A stretch of 18,538 bases of DNA from Alphaproteobacteria bacterium (GTDB taxonomy: Bacteria > Pseudomonadota > Alphaproteobacteria > Micropepsales > Micropepsaceae). How positions within the stretch are numbered: position 1 is the first letter of the stretch; each line of letters begins with the position of its first letter. Below the pieces are notes generated by a model that saw only the letters and a list, made by a program, of their open reading frames with translations, was not told where the DNA came from and ran no database searches. This document shows positions 1-6,610 of the stretch, in pieces. The position numbers and the translations under genes were made by a program. The stretch is taken from NCBI GenBank assembly GCA_028869355.1, contig JAGWSK010000540.1:1-18538 (forward strand). Direction: 5' to 3'.

Positions 1-287
1 CCCGCATCCATCGGCAGAATTTGATCAATTACGGGGTTCTGCCGCTGACTTTTGAAAACCCGGCAGATTATGACCGGCTGAAGCAGGGCGATGTTCTGGC
101 CGCGCGCGATTTGCGTCAAACGCTCAAAAACGGCGGTCCACTCAAGCTGGAAGTGAAGGGGGGTGGTTCAGCCAGTATCGCAACCCGCCACGATCTCACG
201 CCAAGACAAGTGGAAATCGTCCTGGCCGGTGGATTGGTCAATTGGCGCCGCCAGCCGGTGGCGAAATCACCGGCGCCGGCCACGTGA
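1..287 (+). CDS. acn: Aconitate hydratase, C-terminal fragment (5' end outside window)
   Basis: This is the last 95 or so residues of an aconitase, the TCA-cycle enzyme that isomerises citrate to isocitrate. The reading frame is open to the window edge (first full codon at 3) and begins RIHRQNLINYGVLPLTF, the swivel-domain segment typical of aconitases. GDVL follows, and the ending TPRQVEIVLAGGLVNW is typical of the short 'Aquifex/mitochondrial-like' aconitases of about 650 residues, not of the roughly 890-residue AcnA usual in alphaproteobacteria. The stop is TGA at 285-287. The TTG at 21 is an internal codon, not a start. The 4Fe-4S ligands would lie upstream and cannot be checked. The gene converges on the SYLF gene. 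The family call is firm; the subtype is from memory of the C-terminal signature. Confidence 0.82.
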   Translation, partial: RIHRQNLINYGVLPLTFENPADYDRLKQGDVLAARDLRQTLKNGGPLKLEVKGGGSASIATRHDLTPRQVEIVLAGGLVNWRRQPVAKSPAPAT

Positions 288-301
288 CACGCCCAAAGCA
301 G

Positions 302-331
302 AAAAACGGAGTCGCAGTCCACTGCGACTCC
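302..331 (-). terminator. Rho-independent terminator of the SYLF gene
   Basis: A perfect inverted repeat GGAGTCGCAGT / ACTGCGACTCC (308-318 and 321-331) is followed, in the minus-strand direction, by G and five T (plus-strand A 302-306). It lies 31 bases past the stop codon of the minus-strand SYLF gene. The plus-strand side has no T run, so it serves mainly the minus strand, although the stem could also slow plus-strand transcription from acn. Confidence 0.85.
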
Positions 332-362
332 GCCCGTCCACCCGCTGCCAAAAAGGGCAGCG

Positions 363-1232
363 TTAACCAGGCCGCATTCCGTTCCGCGTCGTTCCGGTCT
401 GGTTTGAGCCAAGCCGCGTCGGCGCTGGTCCTTGCGGCATTTGATTGGCCAAATTCACCGCCAGCTGATTGGTCAGCGGCGCGTGTCCGGCAGCAATGCG
501 CTGCTGGCTATTGGTGCCATAAACCGCCTGGTCCTGGGCCGTATTGGCGCGAATGATAAGGCTTGGCATTGCGTTGTTCACATTCGATCCGGACCACACA
601 ATCAGATCGCCGCGTTGCAACGCTGCGGGCTGCGTGTTCCCACTGGTCGAATAGTTGATGATGTGCAATCGGTTGCCGTTCAGCGAGATATTGCGGCCGC
701 TACGGAACTGGCTCAGGCCGCGGTTGCTCATGATCAACAGTGCAACCGTACCATTGCTGGTGCCGGGCTGTGTGGCAGTCGCGCCGCCGACGCTGAAGAA
801 CACGGGATTGGACCACCGGCCGTTCGTCCTGGTCATCAGCACGCCTCCGGGCACGCTCGTGCCGCCAATTGCCGGGGTTTTGCCGGGATTCGGAATGATG
901 AACACGCCTTTCGCGCTGCGCATCAGGTTGGCCACATTGGTATCCGATTGCATTTGCGAGACGACGCCCTGCGAATTCTGCATCAGCGAATCGGCACGGG
1001 CGAGATCGTTCGGATTGTTTGCAGTGGGGGCATTGGTGTTCATCGCATTTGTATTCGCGGCGTTCGGGGCATTTGCGTTCGCCGCGTAGCTGTTCTCAGT
1101 ATTCATGTTCGCCGCATTGGCGGAGCTTGCCGTGTGGGCCGCGGCGTGGTGGTGATGGCGCGCCGCGACTGCCGGGACGGCGATCATACTGCTTGCCAAC
1201 AGCAATGCCGTGAGTAAGCGAGAGCTTCGCAT
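363..1232 (-). CDS. Exported SYLF/Ysc84-domain (lipid-binding) protein
   Basis: The product is 289 residues. The N-terminus MRSSRLLTALLLASSMIA then VPAVAA is a Sec signal peptide, followed by a His cluster (RHHHH) and an Ala/Asn-rich low-complexity linker to about residue 75. The C-terminal two thirds match the SYLF (DUF500/Ysc84) fold: AKGVFIIPN, then GGVLMTR, WSNPVFFSVGG, and GLSQFRSG. SYLF proteins bind membranes and phosphoinositides in eukaryotes; bacterial members are periplasmic or outer-membrane associated and their role is unknown. The start at 1232 is preferred because GGAG (minus strand, 1239-1242) lies six bases upstream and the signal peptide begins there. An in-frame ATG at 1244 has no ribosome site. 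The gene is monocistronic, with its own terminator, and divergent from the M20 gene. A GAGTC methylation site lies at 1260-1264. Confidence 0.85.
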   Translation of the reverse strand: MRSSRLLTALLLASSMIAVPAVAARHHHHAAAHTASSANAANMNTENSYAANANAPNAANTNAMNTNAPTANNPNDLARADSLMQNSQGVVSQMQSDTNVANLMRSAKGVFIIPNPGKTPAIGGTSVPGGVLMTRTNGRWSNPVFFSVGGATATQPGTSNGTVALLIMSNRGLSQFRSGRNISLNGNRLHIINYSTSGNTQPAALQRGDLIVWSGSNVNNAMPSLIIRANTAQDQAVYGTNSQQRIAAGHAPLTNQLAVNLANQMPQGPAPTRLGSNQTGTTRNGMRPG

Positions 1233-1483
1233 GATGTACTCCATCGCGCAGTTGTCGAAGAGTCAACGTCCTGGCGTTTTGCGATGTTCCAGATGCAGCA
1301 TTCACCTGGCAGCAACCTGGCGCGAATCCTTCGGAAAATGCGCGTTCAAAATCCGGAGCACCCTGAACACCGCGAGGTGATCCCGGCCCAGCCATGCCTC
1401 CACGCGATTTGATCCATTTGCGGGATGCTGGAACGCGCGGCGATGATCCGCTACGACTTCAGCGAGAGGGCAGGAGTGACGGC
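1233..1483. other. Divergent intergenic region, SYLF / M20 peptidase
   Basis: This is 251 bases between two divergent genes and must hold promoters for both, but I find no convincing -35/-10 pair. One CcrM site (GAGTC, 1260-1264) sits inside a minus-strand TTGACTC, close to the SYLF start. GAATC is at 1324-1328. The plus frame from 1394 is open but has no signal-peptide or protein-like character before 1484, so no extra gene is called. Confidence 0.5.
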
Positions 1484-2890
1484 ATGAGTTTGGCTTGGCG
1501 CAGCGCAGCATTGGGATTGTTCGGGTTGTTCGCGTCGACGGCGGTGGCGCAAACGCCTGCAATCGACTGGAAAACGCAGCAGCCAGAAATCCTCAAGCAC
1601 TATCGCGATCTGGTGCAGATCGACACCCGCAGCGGGCATGAAACGCTGGCAGTGAATTATCTCAAGCAGGTGTTCGACGCTGCGGGCATTCCGGTCGAGA
1701 CCTTTGCGCTGAATCCGGCGCGGGCAAATCTGGTCGCGCGCATCAAGGGCAATGGCAAAAAGCGCCCGCTGCTGCTGCTGGCGCATACCGATGTCGTTGG
1801 CGTGCAGCCTGAGAAGTGGCCAGTGCCGCCATTCGGCGCGGTGATGAAGGACGGCTATGTCTGGGGCCGAGGCACAGCGGACGACAAGGACAAGCTCACT
1901 GCCAATCTGATGACCATGCTGCTGGCCAAACGCCTTGGCGTGAAACTCGACCGCGATCTGATCTTTCTCGCCGAATCGGGTGAGGAAGCCGATACCGAAG
2001 GCGTCGGCATGAAATTCATGGCCGAACAGCATTTTCCCGCGATCGACGCAGAATTCGCCATCACCGAAGGCGGCAGCACCATGATCGAAAACGGCCATGT
2101 GACCCAGGTGGACATTGCCACCACCGAGAAGGTCCCGCGCCGGATCACGCTGGTCGCGACCGGTACATCCGGACACGGATCGGTTCCGCGTCTGGACAAT
2201 CCGCTGATCCATCTGTCGCAGGCGATCGCGAAAGTGACGGCGTGGCAAACGCCGATGCGCCTGAACGACACGACGCGCAGCTATTTTGAAAAACTGACCG
2301 AGATCGCTCCGGCCGGCCGCGCCGCCGAATATCGGGCCCTGTTTAATCCGGCGACCGCGGAAGGCGCGCAGCGCTATCTCGCGGAAAAGGAACCGGAGCA
2401 CTATTCCATGCTGCGGACATCCATCGTTCCGACAATGCTGAAGGCCGGCGTCGGGCAGAACGTCATTCCGTCTCAGGCAGAAGCGGTGTTCGATATCCGC
2501 GCGCTTCCCGATGAGAATGTGCCGATGCTGTTCCGGCAGATTGGGGCAGTGATCGGCGATCCCGCTGTGAAAGTCGTACCTATTCCAAATCCGCGCGAGA
2601 CCGCGCCGCCATCACGCCTGGATTCGGAAATGTACAAGACGCTGGAACGCGCCGCGCATCAGGTGTACCCGGGCGCCGCGGTCATTCCCATGATGCTGAC
2701 CGGTGCCACGGACATGTCGTATCTGCGGCCGCGCGGCGTGCAATCCTATGGAATTGACGCGCCGGTCACCGAAAATGACCAGATCAATTACGGCGCGCAC
2801 AGCGATGTCGAGCGCCTGCCCGAAGACTCGTTGTACAAGCTCACGCAATTCATCTGGAACGCCGCCCTCGACATCAGCGCAAGCAACTAG
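1484..2890 (+). CDS. Exported M20-family zinc metallopeptidase
   Basis: The product is 468 residues. M20/M25/M40 enzymes are two-metal exopeptidases or amidohydrolases with a catalytic domain interrupted by a dimerisation domain. Visible elements: a signal peptide ending near STAVAQT; first metal ligands in LLLLAHTDVV (H101, D103); bridging Asp in GRGTADDKDK (D133); catalytic pair AESGEEAD (E167, E168); the dimerisation-domain entry TGTSGHGSVPRLDNPL; and the last ligand in NYGAHSDVERLP (H439). The full metal set is present, so it should be active, probably in the periplasm on small peptides or N-acyl amino acids; substrate cannot be told. The start at 1484 is chosen because AGGAG (1472-1476) is seven bases upstream and the signal peptide begins there; the longer in-frame ORF from 1394 lacks both. 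The stop lies three bases from the convergent ccrM stop. Confidence 0.92.
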   Translation: MSLAWRSAALGLFGLFASTAVAQTPAIDWKTQQPEILKHYRDLVQIDTRSGHETLAVNYLKQVFDAAGIPVETFALNPARANLVARIKGNGKKRPLLLLAHTDVVGVQPEKWPVPPFGAVMKDGYVWGRGTADDKDKLTANLMTMLLAKRLGVKLDRDLIFLAESGEEADTEGVGMKFMAEQHFPAIDAEFAITEGGSTMIENGHVTQVDIATTEKVPRRITLVATGTSGHGSVPRLDNPLIHLSQAIAKVTAWQTPMRLNDTTRSYFEKLTEIAPAGRAAEYRALFNPATAEGAQRYLAEKEPEHYSMLRTSIVPTMLKAGVGQNVIPSQAEAVFDIRALPDENVPMLFRQIGAVIGDPAVKVVPIPNPRETAPPSRLDSEMYKTLERAAHQVYPGAAVIPMMLTGATDMSYLRPRGVQSYGIDAPVTENDQINYGAHSDVERLPEDSLYKLTQFIWNAALDISASN

Positions 2891-2893
2891 CGG

Positions 2894-4000
2894 TCAGTTC
2901 AACTCCGCCCGGAGTTGCTGGCGCAGCACATCGATCGGCACCAGCGCACCGCGATGCTCGAAGTGCCAGAAGGTCCAACCATTGCAGGCATCGAGGCCCT
3001 GCACATGCGCAGCAATGCGGTGAATCGAGCCGGTGGCGTTGGCGCAGACCAGCGTTCCATCGGCCCGCACTTTGGCGGTATGGCGGCGATCCGGCGCCAT
3101 CAGCACCGCGCCGGGTTTCAACAGCCCGCGTTCCACCAGCGATCCGAACGGGATGCGCGGTTCGGAGCGCTTTGAGCGCGTGACTTCGACAGCAGACGGT
3201 TCAGATGGCTCCACTGCCGCGATGCGGGCCCGTGCCATTTCGACATAGCCCGCATTGCGTTCGATGCCGACATAATTGCGTGACAGGCGCTTCGCCACCG
3301 CACCAGTCGTTCCCGAACCGAAGAACGGATCAAGCACCAGATCGCCGGGCTGTGTCGATGCCAGCAGGATGCGGTGCAGCAAGCCTTCCGGTTTTTGCGT
3401 CGAATGGGCTTTGCCGCCGCTTCCATCTTTCAGGCGTTCGCCGCCCGAGCAGATCGGCAACAGCCAGTCCGAGCGCATCTGCAACTCGTCGTTCAACGCC
3501 TTCATGGCTTCGTAATTGAAGGTGTAGGATTTCTGGTCGCGCGAGTGCGCGGCCCAGATCAGCGTCTCATGTGCGTTGGTGAAGCGACGCCCACGGAAAT
3601 TCGGCATCGGATTGGTCTTGCGCCACACGACATCGTTCAGGATCCAGTAGCCAAGGTCCTGCAATATCGCGCCGACGCGGAAAATATTGTGGTAGGAGCC
3701 GATCACCCACAACGCGCCATTCGGTTTCAGCACGCGCCGCGCCGCGGAAAGCCAGTCGCGCGTGAAGCCGTCATACTCCCCGAAACTGGCAAACTGGTCC
3801 CAGCCGTCATCCACCGCATCGACCAGCGAATTGTCGGGACGGCGGAGTTCGCCTTCGAGCTGGAGATTATAGGGCGGATCGGCAAAAACCAGGTCCGCGA
3901 TAGCCTCCGGCATCGCGTTCATCACGCCGACGCAGTCGCCCTGAATGATCGTGTTCGGACGGAATCCCTCCGTCCCCGAACCACTTTCGTTATCCGACAT
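2894..4000 (-). CDS. ccrM: CcrM: cell-cycle adenine-N6 DNA methyltransferase (GANTC)
   Basis: The product is 368 residues, normal for CcrM. It methylates adenine in GANTC and in alphaproteobacteria is a cell-cycle-timed solitary enzyme that governs promoters through hemimethylation and GcrA. It has beta-class motif order: catalytic ADPPYNLQL (D41-Y44) precedes the S-adenosylmethionine loop LDPFFGSGTTG (from D224). A RAMA-type C-terminal domain (about 283-347) ends in NGWTFWHFEHRG, typical of CcrM and tied to sequence recognition. No restriction partner is nearby. ATG at 3998-4000 has AGGG eight bases upstream. The gene starts 33 bases after rnhB on the same strand, so cotranscription is likely. 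Five GANTC sites lie within 140 bases around its start, suggesting self-regulation as known for Caulobacter ccrM. No CtrA TTAA-N7-TTAA site was seen. Confidence 0.96.
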   Translation of the reverse strand: MSDNESGSGTEGFRPNTIIQGDCVGVMNAMPEAIADLVFADPPYNLQLEGELRRPDNSLVDAVDDGWDQFASFGEYDGFTRDWLSAARRVLKPNGALWVIGSYHNIFRVGAILQDLGYWILNDVVWRKTNPMPNFRGRRFTNAHETLIWAAHSRDQKSYTFNYEAMKALNDELQMRSDWLLPICSGGERLKDGSGGKAHSTQKPEGLLHRILLASTQPGDLVLDPFFGSGTTGAVAKRLSRNYVGIERNAGYVEMARARIAAVEPSEPSAVEVTRSKRSEPRIPFGSLVERGLLKPGAVLMAPDRRHTAKVRADGTLVCANATGSIHRIAAHVQGLDACNGWTFWHFEHRGALVPIDVLRQQLRAELN

Positions 4001-4030
4001 GGCGCACCCTGCTGCGAAACGCGGCAGAGT

Positions 4031-4096
4031 GAGTCAGCGGCGACTCGCGGTCAATGCAGAGGAGACTCTAAGACGCCAAAAAATTTCGCGTGAGTC
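4031..4096. promoter_or_regulatory. GANTC methylation-site cluster upstream of ccrM
   Basis: Four CcrM targets fall within 66 bases: GAGTC 4031-4035, GACTC 4042-4046, GACTC 4064-4068 and GAGTC 4092-4096. A fifth (GAATC 3962-3966) lies in the ccrM 5' coding region. Elsewhere in the window I find one site per roughly 350-400 bases by eye. All four are 31-96 bases upstream of the ccrM start, mostly inside the 3' end of rnhB. On the minus strand the outermost site is part of TTGACTC, a possible -35, but a matching -10 is not clear. Role inferred from known methylation control of ccrM promoters. Confidence 0.6.
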
Positions 4097-4702
4097 AATT
4101 GGACGCAGGATTTCGTAAACCGGTGCGAAACTTCTGCGGTGATGCTGACATGGCCCGAAGCGGTTGAGTGCAACCAGATGCTCTTCGGTGCCGTAGCCTT
4201 TATTGGTGAACCAGCCATAGTTGGGAAACTGCTCGTGCAGGTTTTGCATGATGCGGTCGCGCGTCACCTTGGCGATAATCGACGCCGCGGCAATTGACAC
4301 CGATTTAGCGTCGCCATCAATGATGGTATCGCAGCGGCAGGGCAGGGCAGGCGGGTCGTTGCCGTCCACCAGGGCGAACTGGGGCGTCAGCGACAGCGCG
4401 CGGACTGCCCGCGCCATGGCGAGATGCGTCGCCTGACGGATATTGATCAGGTCGATCTCATCCACGCTCGCTTCGCCGACACCCACCGCCGCGCAGTCCA
4501 TGATCCTGACGAAGGCTTCTTCGCGCGCTTCCGGCGTCATCTGTTTGGAGTCGTTCAGTCCTTTGGGAATACGCTTGCGGTTGAGGATGACCGCGGCCGC
4601 GAGCACCGGGCCTGCCAGCGGGCCGCGTCCCGCTTCATCCACGCCGGCAATCGGGCCCAACATGGTCTTCAACAGCCGCCCTTCGTAGATGTAATGCGGC
4701 AA
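4034..4702 (-). CDS. rnhB: Ribonuclease HII
   Basis: The product is 222 residues with the start used here. RNase HII nicks 5' of ribonucleotides in DNA and starts ribonucleotide excision repair. Signature GPIAGVDEAGRGPLAGPV carries the first acidic pair; LVDGND and IDGDAKSVSIAAASIIAKVTRD supply the remaining acidic residues of the DEDD centre. The start is uncertain. The frame is open to a GTG at 4783 with no ribosome site, and the first ATG is at 4663. The family usually has a P-(D/H)-(F/Y) element about 15 residues before VAGVDE, here LPHYIYEG, so the TTG at 4702 (weak GGGCGGA upstream) is preferred. It lies downstream of the radical SAM gene and 33 bases before ccrM, an order that couples two genome-maintenance genes. 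The last residues after LRPIDSRE are encoded over the ccrM GANTC cluster. Confidence 0.93.
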   Translation of the reverse strand: MPHYIYEGRLLKTMLGPIAGVDEAGRGPLAGPVLAAAVILNRKRIPKGLNDSKQMTPEAREEAFVRIMDCAAVGVGEASVDEIDLINIRQATHLAMARAVRALSLTPQFALVDGNDPPALPCRCDTIIDGDAKSVSIAAASIIAKVTRDRIMQNLHEQFPNYGWFTNKGYGTEEHLVALNRFGPCQHHRRSFAPVYEILRPIDSREIFWRLRVSSALTASRR

Positions 4703-4715
4703 GCATCCGCCCGTC

Positions 4716-4859
4716 GAATCGCCTCGCGGAATCCATAGCAAAGCACGGCCGAAAACCGAAAGCGGCGAACTGCCGTTATTCACATGATGTGATGGAGCAC
4801 CCGGGGCGGGGTCGATTCAGAATCCGCCTCCCGCAAGGTGGAGGTAGGGCAAATGACTC
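4716..4859. promoter_or_regulatory. GANTC cluster and palindrome upstream of rnhB
   Basis: Between the radical SAM stop (4879) and the rnhB start there are five CcrM sites in 144 bases: GAATC 4716-4720, GAATC 4729-4733, GATTC 4814-4818, GAATC 4820-4824 and GACTC 4855-4859. The middle two form a perfect 11-base palindrome, GATTC-A-GAATC (4814-4824). CCTCC (4827-4831) and GGAGG (4841-4845) could form a small hairpin beside it. A methylation-sensitive promoter for rnhB-ccrM is inferred; no clear -10/-35 was identified. Confidence 0.45.
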
Positions 4860-4878
4860 GACTTGTGATAATCTTCTC

Positions 4879-5961
4879 TCACCCAAACAGTCCGAGCTGA
4901 TCGCCGGCCCGCGGCGGCTTGCGGAACCGGGTACAATCGAGTTGCGCGCGCTGCCGGTTGAGCCCGAGGCGGCTGACCGCAAGGCGGAAACGCTGCGCCA
5001 TGAGTTCGGCATATGGGCCGGTTCCAGTCATCCGCTTACCCCATTCTGCGTCATAGTCCTTGCCGCCGCGCATGGAGCGAATGAGCGACATCACGTGCTT
5101 CGCGCGATCCGGCAATTCGCTCTCAAGCCATTCCCGGAACAAGTCCTTGATCTCCAGCGGCAGGCGCAACAGCGTGTAGCCCGCCTCTGTTGCGCCTGCT
5201 GATGCCGCTGCCGCGAGAATGTCTTCCATCTCGGCATCATTCAGCGCCGGGATCATCGGCGCAGTCATTACCCCGCACGGGACTCCGGCCCGCGCCAGCT
5301 CGCGCAAGGCGTGCAATCGCTTGTCCGGTGTTGCCGCGCGCGGCTCCATGGTCCGCGCAAGACGCCGATCAAGCGTTGTGATCGAAACGAACACTTTGGT
5401 CAGCTTTTCACCCGCCATCGGGCCGAGTATGTCCAGATCACGGATGATCAGCGCGGATTTGGTGACGATGGAAACCGGATGCCGGAATTCCCACAGTACG
5501 GCGAGAACGGAGCGCATGACTTTGAGTTCGCGTTCGACCGGCTGATAAGGATCGGTATTCGTCCCCATCGCAATGACCTGCGGCACATAGGACGGGTGCC
5601 GCAATTCTTCCGCAAGCAGCCGTGGCGCATCCGGTTTGACGAACAGCTTGCTTTCAAAATCGAGCCCCGGTGAAAGGCCGAGATAGGCATGAGTCGGACG
5701 CGCGAAGCAGTAGATGCAGCCATGCTCGCAGCCGCGATACGGATTGATCGACTGGTTGAAGGAAATATCGGGCGACGTATTGCGGGTGATGATGCTGCGC
5801 GTCGCATCCCGGATGATTTCCGTGCGCAGCCGCGGGACGTCCTCCGGAATGTCCCAGCCATCGTCGAACGCACTGCGCTTTTCGCTGTCATACCGGCTGG
5901 AGTCATTTGATCGCGCACCCCGCCCGTGGGTGTGACCATCTGATGGACCGTTCTGCTGCAT
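4879..5961 (-). CDS. PA0069-family radical SAM protein (SplB-like)
   Basis: The product is 360 residues, usual for the PA0069 family, which is related to spore photoproduct lyase. The N-terminal region contains HGRGARSND and AFDDGWDIPEDVP, both family signatures. The 4Fe-4S/SAM motif is NPYRGCEHGCIYCFARPTH, a CX3CX2C set at C78, C82 and C85. MGTNTDPYQPVER and SIVTKSALIIRDLD follow, as expected for the half-barrel. The precise reaction of PA0069 proteins is not established; a DNA-repair role is suggested by similarity to SplB and strengthened here by the LexA box over the promoter. ATG 5961 is close to the family's usual start and no other start is available before residue 160; the preceding GGAG is only one base from it, so a leaderless start is possible. 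It is first in a minus-strand run with rnhB and ccrM. It ends in GDQLGLFG. Confidence 0.93.
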   Translation of the reverse strand: MQQNGPSDGHTHGRGARSNDSSRYDSEKRSAFDDGWDIPEDVPRLRTEIIRDATRSIITRNTSPDISFNQSINPYRGCEHGCIYCFARPTHAYLGLSPGLDFESKLFVKPDAPRLLAEELRHPSYVPQVIAMGTNTDPYQPVERELKVMRSVLAVLWEFRHPVSIVTKSALIIRDLDILGPMAGEKLTKVFVSITTLDRRLARTMEPRAATPDKRLHALRELARAGVPCGVMTAPMIPALNDAEMEDILAAAASAGATEAGYTLLRLPLEIKDLFREWLESELPDRAKHVMSLIRSMRGGKDYDAEWGKRMTGTGPYAELMAQRFRLAVSRLGLNRQRAQLDCTRFRKPPRAGDQLGLFG

Positions 5962-5967
5962 GCTCCG

Positions 5968-6000
5968 AAGCTACCGCGCATGTGAGAACAAAGCAAGAAC
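5968..6000 (-). promoter_or_regulatory. LexA (SOS) box and promoter of the radical SAM gene
   Basis: On the minus strand GTTC-TTGCTTT-GTTC (5986-6000) matches exactly the alphaproteobacterial LexA consensus GTTC-N7-GTTC and has the usual T-rich spacer. TTGCTT inside it can serve as -35, followed after 17 bases by TAGCTT (5968-5973) as -10. The box thus covers the -35, the classical position for repression. Predicted transcription start is at or within a base or two of the ATG at 5961. The match is seen directly; LexA binding and promoter use are inferred. Confidence 0.75.
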
Positions 6001-6021
6001 ATCCGATGGATTGCGGTCAGA

Positions 6022-6066
6022 GTTCAGCTTCAGTTCAGAAATTTCGCGGAATGATGCAGTGTTCAG
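6022..6066 (+). repeat. TTCAG direct repeats before the Gly/Pro-rich protein gene
   Basis: GTTCAG-CTTCAG-TTCAG runs from 6022 to 6038 and a further GTTCAG is at 6061-6066, 35 bases before the start codon at 6101. They are short direct repeats in a promoter region and may be operator half-sites, or chance. No regulator can be assigned. Confidence 0.3.
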
Positions 6067-6100
6067 TGTGTCTGAGTTCTATCTAAACGGGGGAAATGCA

Positions 6101-6601
6101 ATGAGGAGACCATTTGCGGCGGGGATTGCAGCGCTGAGTTTTGTTTTGGCGCTCACACCAGTCGCCGACGCCGCAGCACGCTTTGGGGGATTTCGCGGCG
6201 GTGGCTTCCGGGGCGGCTTTCGCGGCGGCGTATTCGTCGGGCCGCGATTTGGATTTGGAATCTATGATCCGTTCTGGTGGCCAGGGTATTACCCGTGGGG
6301 CTATCCATGGGCTTATCCGTATTTGCCGCCGCCGGTGGTCGTTCAGTACGGGCCCCCTCCGGGCTATGGCCTGCCGACCGGCGCGCCGCAGCAACAGTTC
6401 TGGTATCGGTGTGGCAATCCGCAGGGATATTTTCCCTATGTGCAGAATTGCATGACCGGTTGGGAACAGGTGCCGGTCGCTCCCGCTGGCGCACCGCCCG
6501 GCGTACCTCCACCGCCACCGGGCGCACCAGCCGGTCCAACACCCAATGGACCTGTATCTGATCAGGTGGTGCCGGGCGGACCGCCGCCGGCCCAACGGTA
6601 A
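6101..6601 (+). CDS. Secreted Gly/Pro/Tyr-rich protein, function unknown
   Basis: The product is 166 residues. A signal peptide (about 1-24, ALTPVADAA at its end) is followed by a Gly/Arg/Phe repeat (FRGGGFRGGFRGG), an aromatic segment rich in W, Y and P (about 48-80), then WYRCGNPQGYFPYVQNC with two cysteines that could pair, then a Pro/Ala/Gly-rich tail. The CxxxQGYFPYVQxC...W pattern recurs in small exported proteobacterial proteins of unknown role; that is recalled, not searched. The start at 6101 is chosen because GGGGGA (6089-6094) lies six bases upstream and the signal peptide begins there; the frame upstream to 5960 overlaps the radical SAM promoter. It is divergent from that gene and convergent with moaB. 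A cell-surface or envelope role is likely. Confidence 0.82.
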   Translation: MRRPFAAGIAALSFVLALTPVADAAARFGGFRGGGFRGGFRGGVFVGPRFGFGIYDPFWWPGYYPWGYPWAYPYLPPPVVVQYGPPPGYGLPTGAPQQQFWYRCGNPQGYFPYVQNCMTGWEQVPVAPAGAPPGVPPPPPGAPAGPTPNGPVSDQVVPGGPPPAQR

Positions 6602-6610
6602 TCATCGCGC

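Noticed and set aside
302..331. Inverted repeat considered as an operator or methylation hairpin (contains GAGTC and GACTC)
   Set aside because: Perfect stem plus five T after the SYLF stop fits a terminator; the GANTC sites are a by-product of the palindrome.
364..400. GTTC-N6-GTTC near the SYLF 3' end as a second LexA box
   Set aside because: Spacer is six, not seven, and it lies inside coding sequence away from any start.
432..1217. 261-residue plus-strand frame opposite the SYLF gene
   Set aside because: Antisense shadow: rich in Arg, His and Gly, no domain, no ribosome site; the minus frame has a signal peptide and a known domain.
1394..1483. 30-residue N-terminal extension of the M20 peptidase
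   Set aside because: It would bury the signal peptide; AGGAG is placed for ATG 1484.
1451..2401. 316-residue minus-strand frame opposite the M20 peptidase
   Set aside because: Composition of an antisense frame in GC-rich DNA (Arg/His/Gln-rich); the plus frame holds all M20 catalytic residues.
3374..4093. 239-residue plus-strand frame across ccrM
   Set aside because: Antisense shadow of ccrM and the rnhB end; no recognisable motif.
4703..4783. N-terminal extension of RNase HII to GTG 4783
   Set aside because: No ribosome site and no similarity to the family before LPHY; the region carries GANTC sites instead. Not fully excluded.
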